This document shows positions 1-12,035 of a DNA stretch of 64,000 nucleotides, piece by piece. This DNA is from Eublepharis macularius (lineage: Eukaryota > Chordata > Lepidosauria > Squamata > Eublepharidae), in assembly GCF_028583425.1 (NCBI RefSeq), contig NC_072796.1, positions 131,041,464 through 131,105,463 of the forward strand, read 5' to 3'. Within the stretch, counting starts at the first letter, position 1, and each line of letters opens with the position of its first letter. A program made the position numbers and the translations under genes. The notes under the pieces are model-generated. The model ran no database searches, had not been told where the DNA came from, and worked only from the letters and a program-made list of their open reading frames with translations.

Positions 1-202
1 CCTAACTAGACATTGCACGATAATTGCCCTATAGCAGTAATTTGCTCTGGAAATGGCTTGCCTGTTTAGTTACAAATGATTGCTATAGCACGATAATGTA
101 ATATCCAACAATGTGTGGATGGGGCCTTGGCTCATATTCTGAATTTGTCTAATCCTTTTAAAAAGAGATATATACATTGGTAGAGGAAAGAAATGAGAGG
201 GA

Positions 203-278
203 AGGCAGCATGGCATAGCCCAGTCTTGTCAGATCTCGGAAGCTAAGCAGAGTCAAGGAAGACTCTGCAGAGGAGCGC

Positions 279-279
<1 letters not shown>
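203..279 (+). repeat. 5S rRNA-derived SINE, 5' head fragment
   Basis: Contains GATCTCGGAAGCTAAGCAG, which matches the internal promoter (box A region) of vertebrate 5S rRNA. The box C part is missing, so this is a truncated SINE head and not a 5S gene. Confidence 0.6.
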
Positions 280-336
<57 letters not shown>

Positions 337-578
337 TTCGATTTATATACCACCCTTCAGGACAACTTAATGCCCACTCAGAGCTGTTTACAAAGTATGC
401 CATTATTATCCCCACAACAAAACACCCTGTGAGGTGGATGGGGCTGAGAGAACTCTAAGAGAGCTGTGACTGATCCAAGGTCACCCAGCTGGCTTCAAGT
501 GGAGGAGTGGGGAATCAAACCCGGCTCTCCAGATCAGAGTCCTGCCACTCTTAACCATTACACCAAACCACCTGTGCT
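280..578 (-). repeat. tRNA-derived squamate SINE with (GTT)n tail
   Basis: Read on the minus strand it runs from a tRNA-like head (GTGTAATGGTTAAGAGTGG) through a body with CAGCTGGGTGACC to a tail of about 19 GTT units (AAC on plus, about 281-337). The same family recurs at 12036, 18975, 38980 and 63540. Confidence 0.8.
281..337. repeat. (AAC)n microsatellite
   Basis: Near-perfect trinucleotide run that forms the tail of the neighbouring minus-strand SINE. Confidence 0.9.
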
Positions 579-789
579 TCTCACTTGCACTGAAATCTTT
601 TTGCTGGGAAACAATGTTCTCTCCAGTTGCTGTTTCCAAGTTATCAACTGATATATAGTCTCTCTATACGAGACATCTGACACGTGAAGAACACATGTCA
701 GGAGATGCAATGGTAGCCAGGAAGGGTAGTTAAAAAGAAAGAGCTGGCAGCAGGCTTTGCTATGCATTGGAGCTGTGTGAAGGGGCTGA

Positions 790-1110
790 GTAGTGCCAGA
801 AGGGAAACTTCAGCCCATTGTAACCTGGTGGTGGATCACTCTCCCGCTTTGCAGCGGCCCAATTCTGACCATTTGGGGACCCTTTCCAGCCATTTTCAGT
901 TCTTTTTGGCCATTTTGGGCCCAATTTCAGTCTTGAATAGCCAGGCTTGGGTCCAAAACAGCCAGCATAGTTGATGTCAAGGGGTGTGGCATATGTAAAT
1001 CAGTTATGCTAATGACACACTTCCAGTGATGGCAAGGGGCATGGCATATGCTAATGAGTTATGCTAAGGAGTTCCTGCAGCTCTTTTTCTATGAAATGAC
1101 CCCTGCTGAC
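790..1110 (+). repeat. CAGGGC-type hAT nonautonomous element, 5'-diverged copy
   Basis: Shares GTGGTGGATCACTCTCC, repeated GGCCCAAT/GGCCATTTTGGG blocks and the end GAAATGACCCCTG with elements at 32410-32765 and 61455-61916, which have 8-bp target duplications. The left end here is not recognisable. Confidence 0.55.
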
Positions 1111-1499
1111 GCACAATGTCTGGGAAACCTCTAGGAAGACATCCTAGTCGCTCCTGAGGCAACCAGAAGTGAATCAGCCAAAACAGGAAGTGACATCATT
1201 TCAGAATATCAAAGCCAGAGGGTCAGGCACATAAATAAAACAGTTGCCTGGAGCCCAGGACAGGAGGTAAGTGGAATCAGATTTAGCAAGAAGCCCTGAC
1301 TGTTCTCCAGGGGGGAGAGAAAGTACCTCATGCATTGCCTTCCTCCAGTTGGAAAACAGAGTTCGGGGAAAAGGGAAACCATTCCTTATTTCCAGCTCAG
1401 CGGATTCTGTGGGAGCCTTAAGTATCTAAGAAAGAGGTATGCGGCAACGTTATCTCCAATGGCCTGGGGCTGGCAATGCTTGAACCACAGGTTCCAGTT
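1111..1499. other. No feature recognised
   Basis: Ordinary noncoding sequence with no family or gene that I recognise. Confidence 0.5.
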
Positions 1500-1690
1500 A
1501 GGGCTGCCGACTTCCAGGTGGTGGCTGGAGAGCTCTTGGAATTCCACCTGATTTACAGACGACACAGATCAGCTCCCTTAGAAACAATGGCTGCTTTGGA
1601 AAGTGGAACTTTATGATATTATACTTTGCTGAGGTCACTCTCCTCCCCAAACCCTGCCTTCTCCAGAATCAGAATTTAGCTTACTGAAAG
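1500..1690 (-). repeat. TAGGGTTGCC-family hAT MITE, degraded
   Basis: Contains the family order on the minus strand: sequence around TTTGGGGAGGAGAG, the ATAATATCATAAAG block and AAAGCAGCCATTGTTTC, ending in CCACCTGGAAG. Ends are eroded. Confidence 0.5.
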
Positions 1691-1829
1691 CAAACCTTTC
1701 AGTCTTCCAATGTTCCCTTCTCACCTGCAGCACCATACAGCTTTAAATCTACGCCACTTAGGTTTTCTTTGTAATTAAAAAAAAATGGAATTTGTATACA
1801 ATCAACACTAAATTGATCAACATTAAATG

Positions 1830-2410
1830 CATCAACCGAAAGGGAGACTGCAATGAAGAAACCAGAAGAGGCCTGAGGCCTGGAAGAGCAGCTGTGAGGG
1901 AGCTAGAAAAGATCCTTGAAGAGAAAGATGTCTCTCTGGGAACCAAGATCAAGATAACCCAGACTATGGTATTCCCCATTACTATGTATGGATGTGAATA
2001 TTGGACTGTGAAGAAAGCTGACAGGAAGAAAATTGATTAATTTGAAATGTGGTGCTGGGGGAGAGTTTTGCAAATACCATGGATGGCCAAAAAGACAAAT
2101 ATGTGGGTACTAGATCAAATCAAGCCTGAATTCTCCCTAAAAGCTAAAATTACAAAACAGAGGCTTTTGTACATTGATCACATCATGAGAAGACAAGATT
2201 CTGTGAAAAATTCAATAATACTAGGAAAAGTAGAAGGCAGCAGGAAAAGAGGAGGTCCTAAAACGAGATGGCTTTAATACTCAATAAAAGAAGTCACATC
2301 TTCCAGTTTGCAGGATCTGAACAAGTCTCTTATTGACAGGACATTTGGGAGGTCTTTCATTCATAGGGTTGTCAAAGGTCAGCAGCAACTTGATGGCACA
2401 TAAGACACAC
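1830..2410 (+). mobile_element. RTE-BovB LINE 3' end, inactivated
   Basis: Two in-frame open blocks, split by a TAA at 2038-2040, carry MYGCEYWTVKKADRKKID, then WCWGRVLQIPW and a conserved stretch ending GSRKRGGPKTRW. These match the C-terminal end of RTE/BovB ORF2. Downstream is the 3' tail AACTTGATGGCACATAAGAC typical of squamate BovB. It is 5'-truncated and interrupted. Confidence 0.8.
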
Positions 2411-2416
2411 GGCGCT

Positions 2417-2835
2417 AAATTACCCACCAACTGTCCATTTGGAGGTGAGACCCATTCTGATTCTTGCTAGTTTATGGAAATGAGTAAGACAGGAAAGAAA
2501 ACTGTCACTGTGCCAAAATGGTAACCTAGCTAAATCCTGATACAGGAAGAGCTTATTTAATGAGATTCTTCCAAGTATGTTTCCTGCCTCTCCGCCCCTG
2601 TTACTGAATCGGGTGTTCTACGGAAACCTTTTCAAATTGGGAAAAAACCCTGCTGATCTGTAACTGGCAACTAATGTAAGGTCATGTTTGTTCACAGGAA
2701 GAGGAAGATTCAAGTCTGTCATATCGTTACTGGCTTCCCTAACAACACATTGACTCTTCCCTTTGTTCTCTCCACGTCCTTTTGGTCAGATGTGTGTTGC
2801 AGATTCCGTGTTTGGGATTCAGTTCAAATCAGGAT
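2417..2835. other. No feature recognised
   Basis: No gene or known repeat recognised. Confidence 0.5.
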
Positions 2836-3620
2836 TTAATTAAAATTCAATAAAGCAACAGTTAAAAGCAAGAGGGATTGTTGAGTGTTTTCTTTTCATG
2901 TCAGAAATAGCTATGAGGGAAAGAAAACATTTGGAAAATCCCTCATTTGACATTGGAAAGGAATCTATTGGAACAGGAAGAAATGAATTAAGGTCAAGTT
3001 TTACTCCTGAAAGAAATGTGTGAATGTATCTAAAGTCCACCCTATATTATTTTGCTACCTCCTCAAATGGGTAACAAGTAGAGATAGGCTCAAAGTGAAA
3101 TATGAACCAAAGTTCGTCACAAATCAAGCCGGTTCGTGGTTTGTGAACCGGTAGTTCGTCAGAGCCCATTTCTGATGAACCACCACAAACTTTAGGTTGG
3201 CTTGTTTGGTTCGTTTTTCAGTTTGTTACTGAAGACAGCCTGGCACCAATCTATCAGTTTCCTAGGCAGCGGGGGGGGGGCGCTTTCTGCAGACCTTCTG
3301 CTGCCTCGGAAGTGATGTTTTCATTAAACAAACAAATTGGTTCATGAACGGGGACAAGTTCGTAAAAGTTCGTGGTGTGTGGTTTGTGAAATGTGATGAA
3401 CCATGAACCACACAGTTTGGTATTTTCCCAGGTCATGCCCATTTCTAGTAACAAGTGAGACATGTGAGAACTGGTATGGAGCAGTGGTTAGATTGCTAGA
3501 CCAGGGCCAGGAAACCTACCTTCAAAGGCCCCGGTTCAGCCATGAATCTCCCTAAGTGACCTTGGGCAAGTCTCCCACATATAGTCTCCCTCACAGGGTT
3601 GTTGTGAAGGGGTCTGTAAA
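2836..3620 (+). repeat. Unclassified interspersed repeat joined to a tRNA-like SINE, interrupted by a MITE
   Basis: Segments 2836-3078 and 3456-3620 together match 13613-14035 at moderately high identity, for example GAAATAGCTATGAG, GAATTAAGG and CCATATTATTTTGCTGCC-like blocks. The second segment holds a SINE head GCAGTGGTTAGATTGC. The MITE at 3079-3447 splits this copy but is absent from the other. Confidence 0.7.
3079..3447. mobile_element. hAT-type MITE, TAGAGATGGGCACGAAC family, copy A
   Basis: Begins TAGAGATAGG and ends CCCATTTCTA, an imperfect inverted pair. Flanked by the exact 8-bp duplication GTAACAAG (3071-3078 and 3448-3455). The interior is rich in GGTTCGTGG/GAACC. No coding capacity. 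Confidence 0.85.
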
Positions 3621-3639
3621 ACTGACAGCCAGGGCAGCA

Positions 3640-4110
3640 GGAGAAAGGGGCTGTCAGTTTCATAGACCCTGCACTGGGATCAGCTGATGGGCTGAAACCT
3701 GTGCAGCATCTGTGAAACTCTGAACCGGCCACGGAATGGCTTGAGAAATTCGTTTGTTCCAGAAAAACGCTTTCCCACGGAACGCGTGTTTCTCTTCAAA
3801 CGAACCGGCCATTCTGTACAGAATTTTGTTCTGTGGTTCATTTTGTGCACATCTCTTTCCCCCACTCCCACCTTCCCACGCACCTGGCACAAGAACGGGC
3901 CTCCTGGGTGTGCTCCTGTGGCCTAAATCGACCCGCTGAAAAGCATGTGCAACTTCCACGCCTGTTCAATGGCATCACTTTCTGGAAGTGATGTCATCAT
4001 GCAGTCACAGGAAAGTGTGTTGCTTTGAGTGTGTGAGGAGCAAAGACAAGGTGAGTGCCACCCCCTCCCACCAGGAGGGTAAGGAGACCTGACAACCCTA
4101 CGATTAAACC
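3640..4110. repeat. Remnants of hAT-like repeats
   Basis: Mixed blocks: GAACCGGCC at two places, GTTCATTTTGTGCACATCTC near 3836, GGAAGTGATGTCATCATGCA near 3984, and an end GACAACCCTA near 4100. These resemble parts of the TAGAGATGGGCACG and TAGGGTTGCC families but no intact borders are visible. Confidence 0.4.
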
Positions 4111-5455
4111 ATGGTTCAGAAGCAATGGTACAAAGAGCATAAGGCCTAAAGAGCATAAAGACCTAAAGAAAGTTTCTCAGCTAGAGTCCACTAGCACAAG
4201 TAAGGACTTCTACAATACCTAATGATTTTCCAGAAGAATTCAGCCTGAAAAAGAATTGTAGGGGGAAAGATTGGCATTGAATCGATGGATCAGTCTCCTG
4301 AGGCTGAGGTCCATTCATGATAAATAAACATTTGTGAATAGTGCTATATAAAAGGCAAGTCAGGAGCACCAGGATAAAAACTGAGTTGTTGCCAATACGG
4401 CCTCCGGAAGGCATCACCACAACAAGAAGCCCAGGTGAGCCATCCCATCCACTGCTGTGGTGGAAAGGTCGGAGTTCCTGACCTCCATTTTCTAGGGCTC
4501 GTTTTTTTGAAATGGGCTCTGTTGCTAGTTCATTCATAATCCGAGAGCCTGATGAGTCATGCTACAAAGTCACTTGTGGAATTTTGAGCTACGTACCACC
4601 TGTCCACTGCCTATCAAATCAGTTCCATCCATTATTTCACCTATCTTGTAGGCAATTCTTATCTCTCAGAAGCTGTACTTAAGAGTTTCTGCATCTCCTA
4701 CAAATCCTTGGGCAGAATGTCGTATAGAATGTCATATCTGATATTTACAGAATGTGTAAATTCTTTGTTCTAAACAAATCTCCAGGTTGTACTTGAGATT
4801 GCAGGCGGGGGCTCACCAGACTGACTGCTCCTCTTTACAGATCTGTACACAAAGAAAACTAGCAGCTCAGGGAAAGAGGCAGGCTAAATCTCTTTTCCCT
4901 GACATCTAACTTTCTAAGAGAAGGAAAGTTATGTGAAAGAATTCGTTTGTATGGGATAACATTCAGTCCAGCAAGCAGGTGGCCCACAATAATTTTCTGG
5001 GGATATCTCATTTTCCCCTCCCCCCTATTTCTTCTTTCCCTTACCTGTAAGCCCCCATAGCCTGGCCTCTTCCCCCCTTTCATCCTCTCCTTCCTACCCA
5101 CCAGCTAATCTATCTTTACTTCTCTCCCACTCATCTTCGGCTTTCTCTCCTTCCCTCTACTAGCAGCCTCAAAAATTCTGGCTGAGTTGTGTGGTACTTG
5201 CCAGTGGGCCCAGTTGTGTGGTGTTGGACTCAGTTATGCCATAGGCACTGCCAGCCCTCCGGCCTAGTTGCACTATGGGGGTACTTGCAGGGACTTGTGA
5301 GGGGCACTACACTTCCCCCTGTATCTGTTTCATCACACTATTTCCACTTTCTCTCACTCTGTCAGCTTCCATATAATCTCTTCTTTCCCTGCTACTTTCT
5401 CTCCATCTCACTCACCCATCAACCTATCTTTTATCAGCTCCCTATGTTCAGCTAA
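4111..5455. other. No feature recognised
   Basis: Noncoding. A pyrimidine-rich patch lies near 5015-5165. No gene or clear repeat seen. Confidence 0.5.
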
Positions 5456-5680
5456 ATTCATTGTTCATTTAATTTATTCCTCACCTTTTCCCACAATGGG
5501 GACCAAAAGCAACTTATATCATTCTCTGCTTCTCCATTTTGTTCCCACAGCAACCATCAGAGGAAGGTTAGGCTGAGAGTGTGTGACGGGCCCTGTGAGC
5601 TTCCAAGGCAGAGTTGGGATTTAATTTTGGGTCTCCCAGGTATAGTCTGAAGCTCTAACCACTATGAAACACTGGCTGTT
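5456..5680 (-). repeat. tRNA-derived SINE, diverged
   Basis: Minus-strand order is a tRNA-like head (TAGTGGTTAGAGCTTCAG), a body with GGCCCGTCACACAC and a tail with CCCCATTGTGGG, as in the copy at 40203. Confidence 0.6.
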
Positions 5681-7955
5681 TGTGGTTGCTACGGTTCAAC
5701 AGTAGCAAGTAGCTGGACCCAGATAAGTCATGGAAGTTTCGTGGTAGTAAGTTGAGGGTTGTTACCAAGCCTGGAACCATAAGTCCTACCTCAAAGGCCA
5801 AAACAGCCCTGGAAACTGCCCTGTCCTCTCCCCCTAAGTTTACTGACAGAAACCGAGGCTTGAAGGCTGGCAATACTGTGTAGTGGCCGAATAATGGCCA
5901 CTGAGGGCATTCATTTCTTAAAGTTACAGGTGCTGCTTCTTTTTGTTTGTTTGCTTTTGTTTAGATTTCATATTGTTCTGCAAGCCTGGGGTGTTTTTTT
6001 AGGCTTGGAGAAAGAACTCTCTTGTCTGTTCATGGCTTCAGTTTCTGGATTTAAGTATCCATAGATTTGGCCATGTTAGGAATTAATTATATGAATAAGA
6101 TCCTACTGCTTTCTATATTTGGTACAACTTGGAAACCTGTTTACCACCTCAGCAAGAAGTAGACCTGAGATTCTCAATTTTTTGGTGTTATTTATTGGTG
6201 AGGCCATAAGACTGGTAGTTAAAGAGATTGCTAAACTCAGACATTTGGGCCTGTAACCTTGCAAGGAGCAAGTTCACTGCCCATGTTACAGTTAAGGGAA
6301 TGAAAATAGAAAATTCTTTGTGAGTTGCAAGAACAGGTGTATTTATTCTCTTAGGTGGTGGTTACTTATTAAAACCCAGAGATAAAGAGAACAACCCAAC
6401 ATTGCAAGATAGGAATAAATTGCCCGAGAACTGTTGATAAACATCTGGGTTACCAATTAACTCGTTCGCGAGATTCTATAACTGTAAAATGATTAATGCA
6501 AAATGGAGACCAAAATATCGGTCCATGCCAAAAAGGTTCGAGCGTTTACAGCGTGAAGTTATGTTTTTGAAATATTTGAGTGGGTGTGATGTTTTCAAGC
6601 TTTCAGTTCAGCACCATTGCCACCCATTGGCAGGAACACAAGATTGCATTAATGTTCAGGAACAAACAACGAACAAGTTGTAATTGAATGGTAGAAAATG
6701 GAGGCTGGGTGAGGGAATTACTATGGCTAACTACCCACTGTTCCCATTTGAAATTCTAACAATCTAAAGGACTCTTTCAGTCTCAACAAACCTTGCCCGA
6801 GCTGTCTTAAGAGAATGAGGCAAGAGAATAGATTCAGCTGTCCCTTGCCGGTGTGGCTTATGAGAACTCCTTTCTCCCAAACAAATGTAGGAATGAAGGG
6901 CTTTTTGAGGTAGGAATTTTCATATCCCGGCTAAGGTAACATAGCAGGATAGCAGTAGATTCGGGACATATAAAATGAGCTATGTATTCACTTAAAGAGG
7001 AATTAACTTGTGGGATTAACTTCCAAAACTGCAGCAAAAGCCAGTAGTATAGTTGACTTTAAAAAGATTTTATACAAATTCATGGAGAAGAGGTCCCACA
7101 ATGGATATTAGCCATGAATTAAATTGAACTTACATGATCATAATCGGAAACTTTCAGAATGTTGATTCTGAGGAGCAATAAAAGGGGGAGGTTTTGGTCT
7201 CTAGGGCCTGTTTGTAGGCCTTTCGGGGGCATCTGGTTGGCCACTGTGAGAAAAAGATTGCTAGACTAGATGTATATTTGATGTGAACCTGCACAGAAGC
7301 TCTTATAGTGACTAAGAGACCCAGATATCAAGCTGTAAAATACAGGGCTATGTTGCTCACAGTCTCTTTATGTGCCACAGTTGTTGGTTTGTTTTCTGAC
7401 AATTGGTAGTCCTTTGGTGTGGACTTGAGGTACTTCCTCATGGGAGTGCTTTGGACACATACTGATTGTAGTCTGTCTTGTCATGGGGTGCCTAGAAGTG
7501 GTAGAGTGCCAGTCCAGTTTGAAAAACTGCTAGGCTGCCTAGTTGCCATGACATACGCGTGGTCTGAAGGACATTTTGACTGTTCTCAGGGACTTCAGCA
7601 CAAATGCTGAGTGCACTTTGTCTTGGTTGGCTCAGGATTTCATGGCCTCCTCGCCCACCACGGGTCTCTCCCAGTCTGTGATGGATCCAACTTTATTGTA
7701 CTAATCCTTTCGAGGCTGAGGGCTGAGGCTATTGTGCTGTCCCATGACTACCTCATCAAAGCACAGGTGAATGTGACATCATCCCTCTACAGGAGCAGAG
7801 GGCCAATTAAAATAGCCTGCCCACGGAGGCTTATGAGTCCTATTGGATTCTGGAATGCTGCGAAGGATTTTTGGCTCCCGAATGGCAGTTCTGATGAGGC
7901 TGTGGTGGAATGAAAGGCTCTGGGAGCTCTTGAGAGAGTTGCCCCCTTACATCCT
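5681..7955. other. No feature recognised
   Basis: About 2.3 kb with neither a supported gene nor a recognised repeat. Open frames here are short and lack family features. Confidence 0.5.
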
Positions 7956-7959
7956 CTCC

Positions 7960-8400
7960 CACCATTGAGGCAGAATCTGGCACTGTGACATTATCATGCA
8001 GGGGCACATTTGGGGCCTGAATTGGCCCACTGTGTGTGGAGTATAGGAGCACTCCCTGGGCATCACGGTGACCTCGCTCCCAGGAAGTGATGTCATCGTG
8101 CAGGGGCCGGGAATGTTCCTGCACTTAACAGAGGGCTGATATGGGCCCCAAACAGGCCTGATTCAGCTCATTTGGGGCCCAAATCGGTCCACTGCAAAGC
8201 GTGGGAGCGCTCCTGAGGTGATGCAATAACATAACTCCAGGGAATGACATCACTACACTGTCCCAGGAGTGTGCCTGGGAGGCCTATTCTTCTGCCTTTC
8301 CCCTCACTGGCCAGGTAAGTGATGGCGGGGAGTGGAAGATGGGAGTGGGGAATCCCCTGCCCCCCCCGGGGGACCTGGGATCCCTACTTTGCATGTTATC
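7960..8400. repeat. Degraded GC-rich hAT-like repeat
   Basis: Shows GGAAGTGATGTCATCGTGCA, GGGGCCCAAATCGG and CTCCTGAGGTGATGCAAT blocks, the same vocabulary as the bordered element at 8454-8916. Ends are not clear. Confidence 0.45.
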
Positions 8401-8453
8401 TCCAAGTCTCAAGAAGCAATTGGGTGCCAGCAAACATATTGGTGGGTACTATA

Positions 8454-8916
8454 TAGGGTTGCCCGGTCCCCTTACCCCCCGGGCAGGAGGCTCGAGACCT
8501 TGCACTTACCTTTGCTGGTGTCCTTGTGCACATGTTCCCGGGCTGCGCAATGATGTCAACTTTGGGAAGTGACATCATCACGCAGGACCTTGTGCCACCC
8601 CAGGAGTGCTCTCGCATTCCACAGTGGGCCAATTTCAGCTCCAAACAGGCCCGATTCAGCCTGCTGCAGACCATGGGAGGTATGCCGGGAGGGCCCTGGA
8701 GAGCTCCTGTGCTTCACAAAGGGCCAATTTAGGCTCCAAATGGGCCCAATTTGGCCCTTTGGGGCCCAAATCAGCCCACTGCAGAGCACGGATGTGCACT
8801 GCACCATCCAGGAGCATGTCCTGGGAGGCACGTTTCCCCACCTTTTCCTCCACTGGCCAGGTAAATGGGGTGCGGGGGGAGTGGGGGATCCCCCCAGCAG
8901 GGGATTGGCAACCCAA
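8454..8916. mobile_element. hAT-type MITE (TAGGGTTGCC ends), GC-rich subfamily
   Basis: Starts TAGGGTTGCCCGG and ends GGCAACCCAA, with the exact 8-bp duplication GTACTATA at 8446-8453 and 8917-8924. The interior contains GAAGTGACATCATCACGCAG and repeated GGGCCAATTT blocks. The several overlapping open frames in it are compositional. Confidence 0.8.
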
Positions 8917-8924
8917 GTACTATA

Positions 8925-9545
8925 GTATCTATGACAGAACTCCGTTTACAGGGCCATTTTCAGGATTTCTGGGCTTGTGTATTTATAACCACAAAGCAAG
9001 TTTCTCCCTGCTTCACTTTTGCCTGCATGACCTCCCATAAGAATGGATGTGTGACTAATTGTTAATGCCATCAAGGAAAAAACAGGAAAGAGAAGGGGAA
9101 AAAGTGAGATTTGCTTGTCCTGGAATCCATCCTGTTGTTCCAGGTGGGCTGGAAGGTTTTACTTAAGTGATCTGTTCGTGAGTTCAATATGTGATCTGGG
9201 AGCAGCTTGGCATACCTATTTCTGTTGCACAAATAAACACAAGGAACAGTATTTCCTTTTCTTTCCAACACTTTATTATCAGTTTAGCAAGGAGAGGTAT
9301 TTTTTTTTTAATTATGCGGCGTAAGACAGCAAATCAATATAATATAGAAAAGTTTACCTAGCATGGTAAATCTATAACGGTAAGGGAAAGAGGTTAACTA
9401 TTAACTCCTGAGCCTTTATTTACCGATTACGATTTTGTTTTGTTTTTTAGTACCACCCCATTTTTTTTTAGTTTTTTGGATTTTTCTGCAAACCAAGAGG
9501 CTCTCTCCCTGATTTGCAGAAACGTCTTTTCTGTCTGTTGTTGAT
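8925..9545. other. No feature recognised
   Basis: Noncoding sequence, A/T-rich toward 9300-9500. Confidence 0.5.
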
Positions 9546-9755
9546 TTTCAGTTTTTCGCAGTCAAGTCGCAGCTGACTTATGACAACCCCATAGGGTTTT
9601 TAAGGCTAGAGACATTTAGAGATAGTTTGCCATTGCATGTCTCTGTGTAGCAACCTAGACTTCTGTGGTGGTCTCCCATCCAGGTATTATCCAGGGCTGA
9701 CCCTGCTTAGCTTCTGAGATCTAACAAGATTGGGCTAGCCTGGGCCATCCAGCTC
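9546..9755 (-). repeat. 5S rRNA-derived SINE with BovB-like 3' tail
   Basis: On the minus strand it starts with a 5S-like head (AGATCTCAGAAGCTAAGCAG, then a box C-like GGATGGGAGACCACC), a body with GGCAAACTATCTC and a tail with TTGTCATAAGTCAGCTGCG resembling the BovB 3' end. This is a chimeric SINE, not a 5S gene. Confidence 0.75.
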
Positions 9756-9879
9756 AGGGGCCTCCAGCTGTGCAGGGCCCCCTATTGCAAATGTTTCCAT
9801 ACACACCCTGTGGCCAAGTTTGGAACTGAGTATCTGATAATACATCTCCCACCTTCTGCTTTGCACAGGAACAACGGAT

Positions 9880-10426
9880 TCATGTATATACTCACCTGGA
9901 AAGCGACCCCTCCTCTCTTCAAATCCCCCACCCCACCCCCTGCCCCCGCTTACCTGGCCAGCAGGGGAGAGTGCACCTTCTGTGTGCGCTCCCCTGCGGC
10001 ACTGCGGGCTCCCGTGCACTGCAGCCACCTTGATTGGGCCTGTTTTGGCCCGGATCAGGCCCAGATTGGGGCTGCTGTGGAGCGCAGGAGCACTCCTGCC
10101 CTCCACAGCAGCCCAAAACGCGCCCATTTTGGCCCAGATCAGGCTCATTTTGGGCCCATTTTGGCACAGATTGGACCCTTTTTGAGCTGCTGCAGAGCAC
10201 AGGAGTGCTCCTGCACTCTACAGTGACCCGAAACGGGCCTGTTTTTGTCTGGATCGCTCCATAGCATCCCCAATCTGGGCCCCTGCAGAGTGTGGGCATG
10301 CTCCCAGGGGCCACGTGATGATGTCACTTCCAGGAAGTGACATCATCACGCACGCACACACCCTCAGTCCCCCACCGGGAGGCCTCAATCCCCCGCTGGG
10401 AAGTTGAAGGGGCCTGGCAACCCTAT
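9880..10426. repeat. GC-rich hAT-like element with one clear end
   Basis: Many GGCCCAGAT/TTTTGGGCCC blocks and GGAAGTGACATCATCACGCA as in 8454-8916. The right end GGCCTGGCAACCCTA at about 10426 is intact. The left end and duplication were not found. Confidence 0.5.
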
Positions 10427-10788
10427 CCTTCTACCAACCTTGGCCTTGCATTGTACTTTCAGATTTCCTCAGCAAACCTTACGTTGTAACTGGCTTGGAA
10501 ACAGAAGAAACTTAAAACAAATTGGTTTCAGGCCAGTGACTCTTGAAAACTTATACCATGGAAAATCTCATTGGTCTTTAAAGTGTTACTGGATTCAAAT
10601 CATACTTTTAAAACAAATTAATTCACATATTCCTGGTGTCTGTTATTCTCTTCGTATAGACTTCCTCACTTGGGATTTTCACAGACCCTGGCAGAGCATT
10701 GGTGCTGTTATAAGTCGGTACAGAGTAAGGGTAAGAAAATGGGTGGAATGGTACCTCCTATCTTCTACTTCCAATTTTATGAAGATAG
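10427..10788. other. No feature recognised
   Basis: No gene or known repeat seen. Confidence 0.5.
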
Positions 10789-10926
10789 TTTCAGGTAGGG
10801 AGCCATGTTAGTTTGCAGTCAAAGAACAAGATCTGGGTCCAATAGCACCTTTAAGACCATCTGATTCATACCTTGGAATTCTCGTTGGCCTTTAAGGTGC
10901 TATTGGACCTTATCTTGCTCTTCCAG
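10789..10926. repeat. Penelope-like palindromic repeat (AAGGTGCTAYTGGAC family)
   Basis: Left arm AGAACAAGATCTGGGTCCAA...AGCACCTTTAAGACC pairs with right arm GGCCTTTAAGGTGCTATTGG...ATCTTGCTCTTC. The outer end TTTCAGGTAGGG is shared with other copies. Class assignment is by resemblance. Confidence 0.55.
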
Positions 10927-11382
10927 TCCCATGAGAGAGAGAATGCTGGTAAGAAGCTCAAATTACATTCCACTCTGCTTTCATGCATTAAACAGATCTT
11001 TGTTTGTTTGCTCGTCTATTAGATTTATATCCTGCCTTCCCATGAATATGCTTCCCAATTGCACAAGCCAATTACATTACACCAGTCCACAAGGAACTGG
11101 AGTGCTGGCTCTGCTCTGCGCTGATGGAAGTTGATTTCTCCAGTTGCTGCAGAAGTAACAGCAAGTGGAGGCCCTCTGTGGTTCTCACCGTCGGTTCTGG
11201 AAGAGGGTGTTATCAGTGCCAGCAGCAGGGATGGCTGATGGAGGTCGTCTCAGGTGTCTCCTCCTGCACCTGGTCGTGGGTCTAAAGTCAACCTCAGGGT
11301 GGCAAATGGATTCAGAAGGCGAAAATGGAGAAATCTAAAACCACAGAAAGTAGTGGAAGAAAGAGGGTGCTGACCTCTTTGA
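10927..11382. other. No feature recognised
   Basis: No gene or clear repeat seen. Confidence 0.5.
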
Positions 11383-11590
11383 GAGAGGCTGTGGCTCAGT
11401 GGAAGAACCTCTGCTTTGCATGCAGAAGATCACGGGTTCAATCCTTGGCCTCTTCATCTAAAAAGGAGCAGGTGATGTGATAGAGCTCTGCCTGAGACCT
11501 TGGAAAGCTGCTGCCAGTCTGAGTAGACAATACTGACCTTGATGGACCGATGCTCGGGTTCAATATGAGGCAGCTTTCTGTGTGTTCACA
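11383..11590 (+). repeat. tRNA-derived SINE (GTGGCTCAG head), near full length
   Basis: Head GGCTGTGGCTCAGTGGAAGA with A box and CGGGTTCAATCC B box, body AGGTGATGTGATAGAGC, and 3' end CTTGATGGACCGATGCTC. The same family is at 15095, 37838 (minus) and 61925 (minus). Confidence 0.8.
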
Positions 11591-12035
11591 AACATGACAA
11601 GCCAATGGATTTCCTCACGTCGTTCAACTGTCTGGGCACCACGAGGAGTGCAATCCCCTTGGGTGGCCTGGCTTGGATGGCTCAGCGAGGTCTTTTATGT
11701 TTAGTTCTTACTATCTCTCTTTTCCTCTCTCTCTAACTTTTTGTTTTGCTGGCCACAAGCATGAGGGACGCAAGCGATGGGAAGAGAGAGAGACTTCGCC
11801 ATCTAAATAAACAAGACAAAAATAGTTGCAATTGGTTTCCATCAACCAGAGCAGTTTGGGAGTGGATACTGCGGTAACCCTCTCAGCATCATTAAGCGCA
11901 TTAATGTGCCCATCCTTCCTGTGCATGTCAGTGACTTCTTTTTGAACAGCTGGAAACCAGGAATTCTTTAGCAGAGGGTTTAAAGAAATTGCTCTCCCTT
12001 CTGTTCACGCCTGCCCACTCAGCTGCCTCTCTGCC
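11591..12035. other. No feature recognised
   Basis: No gene or clear repeat seen. Confidence 0.5.

Noticed and set aside
158..415. Open frame with a long poly-leucine run
   Set aside because: It is the (AAC)n SINE tail read on the minus strand.
1792..2277. A host gene encoding the MYGCEYW...WCWGR protein
   Set aside because: These are BovB ORF2 C-terminal motifs, interrupted by a stop and followed by the BovB 3' tail.
8569..9040. Several overlapping open frames of 90-144 codons
   Set aside because: They lie within a GC-rich MITE with 8-bp duplications and differ freely between frames.
11383..11460. tRNA gene
   Set aside because: A and B boxes are present, but the cloverleaf stems do not close and the sequence continues into a SINE body.
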